The position numbers and the translations under genes are program-made. From JAWOJF01 sp046481785 (GTDB lineage Bacteria > Bacteroidota > Ignavibacteria > Ignavibacteriales > Ignavibacteriaceae): a DNA stretch of 17,390 nucleotides. The notes below the pieces were generated by a model, which worked only from the letters and a program-made list of their open reading frames with translations, made no database searches and was not told where the DNA came from. The stretch covers positions 1 to 17,390 of the forward strand of contig JAWOJF010000035.1 in NCBI GenBank assembly GCA_046481785.1, read 5' to 3'. This document shows positions 7,637 to 14,582 of this stretch, piece after piece (within the stretch, counting starts at the first letter, position 1; each line of letters starts with the position of its first letter).

Positions 7637-7691
7637 TTAATATGCAGCAGATGCAATTTTATTCATCCTTTTTACTTCATCTTCGGCGGCT
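7637..7691 (-). pseudogene. Displaced duplicate of the pyrF 3' end
   Basis: Positions 7653-7691 are identical over 39 bp to 8174-8212, the end of pyrF. The likeness extends further with two silent changes and a 2-bp length difference. On the minus strand the fragment reads AEDEVKRMNKIASAAY and then TAA, against AEDEVKRMNKIASAIF and TAG in the intact gene. It has no start and is only about 18 codons long, so it is a non-functional gene end. It lies exactly at the far edge of the repeat cluster: a hairpin-unit fragment (7692-7720) abuts it. This is the pattern left when an insertion into a gene end brings a replacement end, or when a tail is tandemly duplicated. Confidence 0.85.
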
Positions 7692-7775
7692 ATAGATATA
7701 TTAGAACCAAAAAAATCAAGTCAATGTGCCGCTCCTCTGGAGCTAAGGCCCCTGTTTTTGTTTTATAACCTACTA
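7692..7775. repeat. Partial hairpin units next to the pyrF-tail copy
   Basis: Positions 7692-7720 match the spacer part of the main repeat (the ATAGATATATTAGAACC-like run with A-tract). Then comes a hairpin GCTCC-TCT-GGAGC (7731-7743) in the reverse direction, whose minus-strand flank GCGGCACA matches the second hairpin of the larger repeat. These are therefore truncated members of the same family. Confidence 0.6.
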
Positions 7776-7943
7776 ATGTTGCGCTGCTACCGCAGCTTAA
7801 ATCAATTGCTTTTTAATTTCTAAGCTGCAGAGCAGCGACATATTAGTAGATATATTAGAAGCAAAAAAAACAAGCTTCGGAGAAGCGGCACAAAAGCTAA
7901 AATTTGGAATTAGAATAAACATTAAAACGGCCAATTTATTGTT
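7776..7943. repeat. Direct repeat copy 1 with three small hairpins
   Basis: The first of two imperfect direct repeats about 170 bp long (the second is 7982-8150, offset about 207 bp). It carries GCTGC-TACC-GCAGC (7783-7796), GCTGC-AGA-GCAGC (7824-7836) and GCTTC-GGA-GAAGC (7874-7886). The second hairpin is followed by ACATATTAGTAGATATATTA and an A-tract, the third by GGCACAAAAGCTAAA. The first hairpin reads in the opposite direction to the others and has its own diverged copy of the ATTAGTAG tail. No gene lies inside. Confidence 0.8.
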
Positions 7944-7981
7944 AAGATGGGTTATGAATAATTGAAACTAATTGTGTGGTC

Positions 7982-8150
7982 AATGTTGCGCTGCTACGCA
8001 GCTTTAGCTCCAAACTTTTATTTGTTCTAAGCTGCAGAGCAGCGACATATTAGTAGATATATTAAAACCAAAAAAAATCAAGCTTCGGAGAAGCGGCACA
8101 AAAGCTAAATTTGGAAGTAGAATAAGCGTTAACGGCCATTATTGGTGGTA
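7982..8150. repeat. Direct repeat copy 2 with three small hairpins
   Basis: The second copy of the repeat, with hairpins GCTGC-TAC-GCAGC (7990-8002), GCTGC-AGA-GCAGC (8031-8043) and GCTTC-GGA-GAAGC (8082-8094) in the same order and orientation as copy 1. Long blocks are identical between the copies, notably from CTAAGCTGC through TATATTA and across the GCTTC hairpin into GCACAAAAGCTAAA. The shared segment ends in a GGCCA-containing stretch only 7 bp before the pyrF stop, so it is also the 3' untranslated region of pyrF. Confidence 0.8.
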
Positions 8151-8157
8151 TAAATGA

Positions 8158-8964
8158 CTAGAATATAGCCGACGCAATTTTATTCATCCTTTTTACTTCA
8201 TCTTCGGCGGCTGAAGCAAAGTCTTTACCAGATGATTTGTAAATAATCCCCCGGCTTACATTAACAAGAAAGCTTTTCCTGCGGTGATTATGGAATACAC
8301 TTAAAACATCTTCAAAACTCCCGCCCTGCGCACCTACTCCGGGAAGTAATACAGGTAAGTTTCCAAACAAGGATATGTTGTCTTTTAGTTCTTCAATTTT
8401 TGTTGCGCCAAAAACAATACCGCAGTTATTTTTTTTATTCCATTCCTTAACTTTAGTTATCACTTTTTGAAAAAGGAATGAACCATCTGCAAGCTTCAAT
8501 TTTTCAAAGTCATTTGCACCGGGGTTTGAAGTTAATGCAAGAATAAAATTTAATTTATTCTCATCCTTTAAAAACGGCAGTACGGAATCTTCCCCCATAT
8601 AAGGATGGATTGTTGAAGCATCACATTTAAAGTAATTAAAAATAGAATCAGCATACATTTCAGAAGTATTCCCGATATCCCCTCTTTTTGCATCACCAAT
8701 AATTAAAGTATCCTTATCAATAAGGGAAATTGTTTTCTCAAGAGTTTCAAACCCGGCGGCTCCTTCACGTTCATAAAACGCAAAATTAATTTTAAATGCT
8801 GCGGCGTGTGCTGATGTTGCTTTAATTATTTCTTTGTTAAACTCAAGAACAGGGTTATCAGTATCTTTAAGATGCGAAGGAATTTTATTTATATCAGTAT
8901 CCAGACCGATACAAATAAATTTATTCTGATCGTTTTTCAGTATAAGTTTTTCTAAAGCAGTCAT
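8158..8964 (-). CDS. pyrF: Orotidine 5'-phosphate decarboxylase (long-form, pyrF type 2)
   Basis: It catalyses OMP to UMP plus CO2, the last step of de novo UMP synthesis. At 268 residues it fits the longer bacterial subfamily. The catalytic motif DAKRGDIGNT lies at 91-100, with D91, K93 and D96 forming the Asp-Lys-Asp array. Other conserved parts are CIGLDTD (18-24), AAFKINFAF (55-63), TIHPYMGEDS, ALTSNPG and the phosphate loop LLPGVGAQGG. GGAGAAAA precedes the ATG. It lies 104 bp behind rodA on the same strand and may be read from the mre operon. Its last 39 bp before the final codons are duplicated 521 bp downstream, so its present 3' end may have been supplied by a repeat insertion. The reading frame is intact. 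Confidence 0.96.
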   Translation of the reverse strand: MTALEKLILKNDQNKFICIGLDTDINKIPSHLKDTDNPVLEFNKEIIKATSAHAAAFKINFAFYEREGAAGFETLEKTISLIDKDTLIIGDAKRGDIGNTSEMYADSIFNYFKCDASTIHPYMGEDSVLPFLKDENKLNFILALTSNPGANDFEKLKLADGSFLFQKVITKVKEWNKKNNCGIVFGATKIEELKDNISLFGNLPVLLPGVGAQGGSFEDVLSVFHNHRRKSFLVNVSRGIIYKSSGKDFASAAEDEVKRMNKIASAIF

Positions 8965-9068
8965 ATTAGAATTTTCTCCGGGGAATTCTGTGTCTTCTCT
9001 GTGTGCAGTTTTGTTAAAAGAAAATATTCAGAGCGACGAGTCCCGCCGATCCTTCATAATATTATAAA
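8965..9068. other. rodA-pyrF intergenic gap
   Basis: A 104-bp gap with a short GC-rich patch (about 9030-9051) that stands out from its surroundings and may be an eroded repeat. No 5-bp hairpin of the family seen elsewhere could be drawn in it. No clear promoter for pyrF was found. Confidence 0.3.
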
Positions 9069-10298
9069 TTAAGTATAGTTTTTACGCGTTCTGTAAATAT
9101 TTGCAACTATGCCCAGCATAAACATATTTACTAAAAGAGAGCTTCCGCCGTAACTTACAAAAGGTAAAGGAATACCTATTACAGGCATAATGCCGACAGC
9201 CATTCCGATATTTATTAATAAGTGGATAAAATAAACCGCAAGAATACCGATTAAAGTGAGACTTAAGAATTCATCCTTTGTCTGAGATGCTGTTTTCAGG
9301 ATTCTTGTAAAAAGGACAAGGAATAATATTAAAGTAGTAACGCTGCCGATAAAACCAAATTCTTCCCCAATAACACAGAAAATAAAATCGGTCCATTGCT
9401 CTGGTATATACTGTAGTTGCGTCTGATTCCCCTGCAGGAAACCTTTCCCGAATATTCCGCCTGAACCAATGGCTACCTTTGCCTGTATTGCATTATATCC
9501 TGCACCCAGGGGATCAGCCATAGGATCAATAAATGATTGTATTCTTTTCTGCTGATGAGGGCTTAAGGCATTATATACATAATCGGCAAAAAAACCTGCA
9601 CCCATATTAAGGGCAAAAATAGATCCGCTGAAAAATATATCTTTACGGAAAAATACTAAACCAACAAGAATAAGAACTAGTGAAACCACAAAATACATAG
9701 TACCAAAAAGACTTGAAATGGCAACAAGAGCGGGAGACAAAACAACAAATAACCCGAAGAGGCTGATTCCTTTCCAGAAGATCAGGGTTAGTATCAAACC
9801 GATAAAAACAAACGAGGTGCCCATATCCGGCTCAAGCAGGATAAGTCCTACCGGAACAAACCCGATAGCAAGCGCAAATATAATATCCTTAAATGAATCT
9901 ATATCTGTATTTTTTCTGCTTAGGAATGCACTAAGTGCCAGTATAGTACCAATCTTGGCAAGTTCAGAAGGCTGGAAACCGATACCGCCAAGGTCAAGCC
10001 AGCTTTTAGCACCTGATACTTTTCTTCCAATTACAAGTACAACTACAAGAAAGAAAAGTGAAAGGAGATAAGTTGGTACTGCAATAGTTCTGAAGGAATT
10101 AGTTGGAATTGAATAAGTAACAAAAAAAATAATAATGGCAGTTGAGCCAAGTATCAGTTGTTTTTCAAAATTTCCGCTTGCAGCAGGGTTGTTAGTTGTT
10201 GAGCTGTAAATAGCCGCAAGCCCTATAAAAAAGAGAATTAAACCGGGTAAAAACAACCCTAAATCAAACTTATCTTTTAATTTATAATCAACGTTCAA
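9069..10298 (-). CDS. rodA: Rod-shape determining SEDS glycosyltransferase RodA
   Basis: An integral membrane protein of 409 residues that polymerises lipid II into glycan strands together with PBP2 in the elongasome. SEDS motifs are in order: GFQPSELAKIG (107-117), LEPDMGTS (155-162) with the conserved D158, QKRIQSFIDP (250-259), GYNAIQAKVAIGSGG (267-281), PEQWTDFIFCVIGEE (299-313) with D304, the match to the catalytic Asp of E. coli RodA, and PLPFVSYGGSS (378-388). About ten hydrophobic helices are visible. The start is TTG, 11 nt inside mrdA, with GGAG six nt upstream; no in-frame ATG occurs near the N-terminus. The long hydrophobic stretch at 165-235 is slightly expanded relative to E. 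coli RodA. It is last of the coupled mre genes. Confidence 0.96.
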   Translation of the reverse strand: MNVDYKLKDKFDLGLFLPGLILFFIGLAAIYSSTTNNPAASGNFEKQLILGSTAIIIFFVTYSIPTNSFRTIAVPTYLLSLFFLVVVLVIGRKVSGAKSWLDLGGIGFQPSELAKIGTILALSAFLSRKNTDIDSFKDIIFALAIGFVPVGLILLEPDMGTSFVFIGLILTLIFWKGISLFGLFVVLSPALVAISSLFGTMYFVVSLVLILVGLVFFRKDIFFSGSIFALNMGAGFFADYVYNALSPHQQKRIQSFIDPMADPLGAGYNAIQAKVAIGSGGIFGKGFLQGNQTQLQYIPEQWTDFIFCVIGEEFGFIGSVTTLILFLVLFTRILKTASQTKDEFLSLTLIGILAVYFIHLLINIGMAVGIMPVIGIPLPFVSYGGSSLLVNMFMLGIVANIYRTRKNYT

Positions 10299-12108
10299 GT
10301 GAGGCTCCGATAATCTGCTGCTTCAAATCAGGTATCTGCTGCTGTTCTCTTTTAATTTTATCTTTAAGTAAATATGCTTCCATCATTTTTTTTGCAATAG
10401 GAGCTGCATGAGTTCCGCCGAAACCAATATTTTCTACAACTACGGCAATAGCAATCTTAGGATCTTCAAAAGGAGCAAACCCTATAAATAATGCATGGTC
10501 TTTACCATGGGGATTTTGTGCGGTTCCTGTTTTACCTGCAATATTAAAATCTTTCGTGCGCAAACGGGTTGCTGTACCCGCACCCTGTACTACCAGGAAC
10601 ATGCCATATTTAACAATATCAAATACTTCTGATTTAATACCTGTATCCACTACGGGAAATTCTAATGGTATCATTTCCCTGGTCTGGTCCTCCTTATATC
10701 CCTTTACTATATGAGGAACAAAAGATTTTCCATTGTTAGCAATTAATGAAACATATTGAGCAAGCTGCAGCGGAGTTACGTTTACTTCTCCCTGCCCTAT
10801 TCCTAAACTTGCCATAATACTGCGGGGCCATTTAGGTCCGTAAATTTTTTCATAATATTTTGAATCGGGAATTAAACCTGCGGCTTCTTCACCTATATCT
10901 ATATTCACTTTTTTATCAAAGCCCATACGTCTTGCATATTCATGCCATTTATCCAGGCCTATTTTATATATAAGATTATAAAAGAATGTATTACAGGATT
11001 TTTCGATTGCACGTATTACGTTTATTGACCCATGTGAACCGCCGTGACATTTAAAGAACCTGCCGAATGTAAAACCGCCGCCGCAATAGATGGTTGTTTC
11101 TTTGGTAATAACTCCCAAATCCAGCGCAGCAATTGCCGCCATAACTTTAAATGTTGAACCGGGAGGTTTGGGAGACATGGTAGCCCGGTTAAATGATGGT
11201 TTCTGCGGGTCACTATATAACTGGCTTAAAAAATCTCTTGATGTAATATAAGAAAACTGGTTAAGATCATATTGCGGAAAGCTTGCCATTGCCAGTACTT
11301 CGCCGGTCTTTGGCTCAATAGCAACAGCCCCGCCGCTTTTCCCCTGAAACTCCTGCTCAAGCACCCTTTGTACATCCGCATCTATTGAAAGAACAAGATC
11401 ATTCCCTTTTATAGAATTTAAATCATCAACACCGTCTTTAAACTTCCCTATCTCTCTTCTTTTGGAATCTACCAGTATATAATTATATCCTTTTACTCCT
11501 CTTAAAAGCTGCTCGTAAGTTTTCTCGATGCCATTGTAACCTACATAGTCACCGGGATTATAATAATCTTTTTCCCTGGCAAGTTGATTAGGAGAAATTT
11601 CTTTTGTATATCCAAACATATGGGAAGCCATAATGCCTGCAGGATATCCGCGCTGCATCTCAACGATATAATCTACACCCGGTAAATGTTCTGAATTCTC
11701 TTCAAACCAGGATACTACTTTAAAATCAACCCCTCTTCTAATCCTAAGCGGAACAAACTTTGAATAAATCCTGTTGTTAAATAAGATTTTATCTATATAA
11801 CCCGAGTCAACATCAAGTACCGTTTCCAGCACCCTGTTAAATTTCCTTTCGTAATAAGCAGGTGTTATTCTTAAAGTATAAGCAGGAATATTACTAACCA
11901 GTACCTCGCCATACCTGTCGAGAAAAACTCCGCGAAGCGGCGTCTGTTCAATGCCTTTTATACTGTTGCTGGCAGATTTTTCATCATAAGATTGCTGCTG
12001 AATAATCTGCATCTGGAATAAGCGGAAGACAAGGACGGAAAACACCCCGACAATTATAAAGTATATTATGGATTTTCTGTGTGAAGAAGCAAAATTCTCT
12101 GCTTTCAA
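10288..12108 (-). CDS. mrdA: Penicillin-binding protein 2 (elongation transpeptidase)
   Basis: A class B PBP of 606 residues that cross-links new peptidoglycan with RodA along the cylinder. One membrane helix (about 13-31) leads into the PBP dimerisation/pedestal domain, with LRGVFLDRYGEVL (58-70) and GYNGIEKTYEQLLRG (190-204). The transpeptidase domain has SxxK S318-T-F-K321 within PKPPGSTFK, SCN at 371-373 and KTG at 526-528 (AGKTGTAQ), so all three active-site motifs are intact. The start is TTG within a 4-nt TTGA overlap with the mreD stop, with AGAAGG eight nt upstream (12117-12122). The stop overlaps the rodA start by 11 nt. Confidence 0.96.
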   Translation of the reverse strand: MKAENFASSHRKSIIYFIIVGVFSVLVFRLFQMQIIQQQSYDEKSASNSIKGIEQTPLRGVFLDRYGEVLVSNIPAYTLRITPAYYERKFNRVLETVLDVDSGYIDKILFNNRIYSKFVPLRIRRGVDFKVVSWFEENSEHLPGVDYIVEMQRGYPAGIMASHMFGYTKEISPNQLAREKDYYNPGDYVGYNGIEKTYEQLLRGVKGYNYILVDSKRREIGKFKDGVDDLNSIKGNDLVLSIDADVQRVLEQEFQGKSGGAVAIEPKTGEVLAMASFPQYDLNQFSYITSRDFLSQLYSDPQKPSFNRATMSPKPPGSTFKVMAAIAALDLGVITKETTIYCGGGFTFGRFFKCHGGSHGSINVIRAIEKSCNTFFYNLIYKIGLDKWHEYARRMGFDKKVNIDIGEEAAGLIPDSKYYEKIYGPKWPRSIMASLGIGQGEVNVTPLQLAQYVSLIANNGKSFVPHIVKGYKEDQTREMIPLEFPVVDTGIKSEVFDIVKYGMFLVVQGAGTATRLRTKDFNIAGKTGTAQNPHGKDHALFIGFAPFEDPKIAIAVVVENIGFGGTHAAPIAKKMMEAYLLKDKIKREQQQIPDLKQQIIGASLER

Positions 12109-12593
12109 TTCAGATACCTTCTCGGATAAAATATTATAACAAAAACACTAAGAACAGCAGTATACAAACCTGGCATTATCCCCTGCTCGAAAAAAAGAAG
12201 CATTATATTAGTACTGAATTCTACTGCTGTAAAAAATGAATATACTATAGAATCAATAATACCGCAAAGCAAAACTATAAGAGCAAAAGCGTAAGACTTA
12301 AAATAGATGTCCTGTTTATTTTCATTGGAAAAATAACCAGCTACAAAACCAGTAAGTGTTTTAGAAAGCATTGCACTGCCAAGTAAACTACCAGTAATTA
12401 AATCAAAAAGAAAACCATAAACAAATCCCAGTATGGTGCCATATATTTGCCCATATCTTATTGCATAAACAATAAGCAGTATCAGTATTAAGTCAGGGAT
12501 AACTCCGCCAATTGAAATAAGCGGTACAATGGTGGTCTGAACAACCAGCATAGGAAAGAACAGGAGTAATGAAATTATATATTGGGAGCGCAT
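12105..12593 (-). CDS. mreD: Rod-shape determining protein MreD
   Basis: A small, very hydrophobic protein of 162 residues, the membrane component that links MreC to RodA/PBP2 in the elongasome. Five or so helices can be drawn (about 5-25, 33-48, 50-92 as a pair, 102-124 and 130-158), ending in a basic FYPRRYLN tail. The segment GFVYGFLFDLITGSLLG matches the conserved middle of the family, where an acidic residue sits in a membrane helix. The identification rests on this pattern and on its place between mreC and mrdA, since MreD diverges fast. The ATG overlaps the mreC stop by one base (TAATG), and its own stop overlaps the mrdA TTG by 4 nt. Confidence 0.92.
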   Translation of the reverse strand: MRSQYIISLLLFFPMLVVQTTIVPLISIGGVIPDLILILLIVYAIRYGQIYGTILGFVYGFLFDLITGSLLGSAMLSKTLTGFVAGYFSNENKQDIYFKSYAFALIVLLCGIIDSIVYSFFTAVEFSTNIMLLFFEQGIMPGLYTAVLSVFVIIFYPRRYLN

Positions 12594-13423
12594 TATCTGT
12601 TATAAAAATTTAATTCAAGATTATTCTTCTGTTTACTGGAAACGATTCCTAAAACAAATACATACTCTACTTTTATAAAATCCACATAGGGTTTTATTTT
12701 AATTTCATTAAATATTCCGGTTTCAACTTTATTTAGGCCGGCAACTATCCCAACGGAAAGGGGTAAGGAAACAATAGAGCTAAGTTCAGAGGTAATGATC
12801 CTGTCTCCCGGTTCAATGTCGTATGTTTTAGGTACATCTACAATTACAAGGTCTTCACCGTTCCATTTCATAATCCCGTCAACACGGCTGCGTTCATCTT
12901 TAACAGTTAACTTTAAATCACGGTTTTTCAAAGTACGGGCAATAGAAAAATCATCCGATGTAGTATGGATAATTCCTATTAATCCCTGATCATTTATAAC
13001 AGGCATGCCCACTTTTATACCATCCTTAGAGCCGGCGCTAATAGTAATTGAACTCTGAGAGGTAGTGAGTGATTTTGAAACTATTTTGGCAGGTATAAGG
13101 GGATAATTGACTGAATCCTTAAAAGCCAGCAGGCCCTTAAGGTCAGAGTTAATTATTCCATGCTCTCTCAATCTGTTTACCTGCAGCATTAGTTCCGCAT
13201 TAACCTTACGCAGTTTCTCATTATCAGCTTTTACTTTTGAAATATTAATTACATCTGAAACAACAGATGTTACAGCGGCAAAACTGCCGAAGGCGACTGC
13301 TTTAACTTTTTTAATTTCAGATTTTTGGTTTAAAGACAAAGCAACCAGGCTGGTAATTAACAGAACAATAAGAAGTATATACTCTTTAAAATTTTCCCAT
13401 AAGTTCGAAAGGAATCTTAACAT
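12593..13423 (-). CDS. mreC: Rod-shape determining protein MreC
   Basis: A bitopic membrane protein of 276 residues that scaffolds the elongasome in the periplasm and activates PBP2. A single membrane helix (about 14-31) is followed by a coiled-coil segment (about 60-90, NEKLRKVNAELMLQVNRLRE), then the two-lobed MreC beta domain. That domain contains SAGSKDGIKVGMPVINDQGL and IEPGDRIITSELSSIVSLPL, both at the usual places. It has no long C-terminal tail, so it is near the short end of the family range. The ATG shares one base with the mreB stop. The reading frame is full length. Confidence 0.95.
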   Translation of the reverse strand: MLRFLSNLWENFKEYILLIVLLITSLVALSLNQKSEIKKVKAVAFGSFAAVTSVVSDVINISKVKADNEKLRKVNAELMLQVNRLREHGIINSDLKGLLAFKDSVNYPLIPAKIVSKSLTTSQSSITISAGSKDGIKVGMPVINDQGLIGIIHTTSDDFSIARTLKNRDLKLTVKDERSRVDGIMKWNGEDLVIVDVPKTYDIEPGDRIITSELSSIVSLPLSVGIVAGLNKVETGIFNEIKIKPYVDFIKVEYVFVLGIVSSKQKNNLELNFYNR

Positions 13424-14448
13424 TAATATCTTCTATTACGAATTAATACTTTTGAATAATGATTTAAATTATCAATAACCTTACCGGCACCTCTTACAAC
13501 TGCAGTTAAAGGATCTTCAGCTACATGGACAGGAAGATTGGTTTCCATCCTGATACGCTCATCCAAACCTTTTAACAATGCTCCGCCTCCAGTTAACATA
13601 ACGCCCCTGTCCAAAATATCTGCAGAAAGTTCAGGTGGTGTTCTTTCAAGTGATTGCCTTACAGCTTCCACAATCTGAACTACCGATTCATTAAGAGCAT
13701 CCCTTATTTCCACTGAACTAACTTCTGTAGTTTTTGGAATTCCGCCGACCAGATCTCTTCCTTTTACCTGTATTGTAATTTCTTCTTTAAGAGGAACAGC
13801 AGAACCAACCTCGCATTTAATAGCTTCGGCAGTACGTTCACCTATAAGAATATTGTGATTTTTCTTAAAAAACTGCATAATAGCATAGTTCATTTCGTCA
13901 CCGGCTATCCTGATCGATTCTTCATTAACAATACCAGATAAAGCAATAACAGCAATTTCAGTTGTACCGCCGCCAATATCAATAATCATGTTGCCAACTG
14001 CGGCTTCAACATCAATACCTATACCAATTGCAGCAGCCATAGGTTCCGCAATTAAGTGAACTTCTTTTGCACCGGCATGTTCTGCACTATCCCGCACAGC
14101 TCTTTTTTCAACTTCTGTAACACCGCTGGGTACTGCAACCACAACTCTTCTGCTTGCAAATGCGTTGCCTCTTACTTTTTTAATAAAGGCCCTTATCATT
14201 CCTTCAGCAATTTCAAAATCTGCAATTACACCATCTCTCATCGGACGTGTAACTCTAATTTCCTTATGCTCCCTTCCCTGCATTTCTTTTGCCTTATTAC
14301 CAAGAGCAATAATCCGTTTGGTATTCCGGTCAAATGCTACAATAGAAGGTTCATTTAAAACCACACCTTTTCCTTTTACATATATCAGCGTATTAGCAGT
14401 CCCAAGATCCATGGCTATATCTGCTGAAAAAAAATCTAGTACTCCCAT
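13423..14448 (-). CDS. mreB: Actin-like cell-shape protein MreB
   Basis: A cytoplasmic ATP-binding actin homologue of 341 residues that forms membrane-bound filaments steering cell-wall elongation. The phosphate-1 loop DLGTANT is at 14-20, the phosphate-2 loop IIDIGGGTTEIAV at 155-167 and the adenosine-side motif TGGGALLKGLDERI near 287-300. The stretch AVPSGVTEVEKRA is also typical. The N-terminus MGVLDFFSADIAMDLG keeps the short hydrophobic/aromatic segment that in some species touches the membrane. GGAGAAG lies just before the ATG. Upstream is a 19-nt palindrome with a T-run, a possible leader terminator. It heads the chain mreB-mreC-mreD-mrdA-rodA and follows purH by 134 bp. Confidence 0.98.
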   Translation of the reverse strand: MGVLDFFSADIAMDLGTANTLIYVKGKGVVLNEPSIVAFDRNTKRIIALGNKAKEMQGREHKEIRVTRPMRDGVIADFEIAEGMIRAFIKKVRGNAFASRRVVVAVPSGVTEVEKRAVRDSAEHAGAKEVHLIAEPMAAAIGIGIDVEAAVGNMIIDIGGGTTEIAVIALSGIVNEESIRIAGDEMNYAIMQFFKKNHNILIGERTAEAIKCEVGSAVPLKEEITIQVKGRDLVGGIPKTTEVSSVEIRDALNESVVQIVEAVRQSLERTPPELSADILDRGVMLTGGGALLKGLDERIRMETNLPVHVAEDPLTAVVRGAGKVIDNLNHYSKVLIRNRRY

Positions 14449-14457
14449 ATATCTTCT

Positions 14458-14483
14458 CCAAAAAAATGAATCTTAGATTCATT
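14458..14483 (-). terminator. Hairpin with T-run in the purH-mreB gap
   Basis: Positions 14465-14483 are an odd palindrome: AATGAATCT, one central base, AGATTCATT. On the minus strand it is followed directly by a run of T (about seven counting the end of the stem), then the mreB ribosome binding site. The form is that of an intrinsic terminator or attenuator. The stem is AT-rich and so weak. It could end the purN-purH transcript, tune read-through into mreB, or be a protein-binding dyad in the mreB leader. Confidence 0.45.
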
Positions 14484-14582
14484 GTGGTATTAAATTATTC
14501 AAAAGTTAAAAAACTAAAGTTAAAAATAATCATGTATGGAGAAAACTTATCTTTAACCAGCTTTTGCTTTTGAACTTGAAAA

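Noticed and set aside
7690..8150. A CRISPR array, suggested by repeated palindromic units
   Set aside because: Units are of unequal length, occur in both orientations, have no regular unique spacers, and there are no cas genes.
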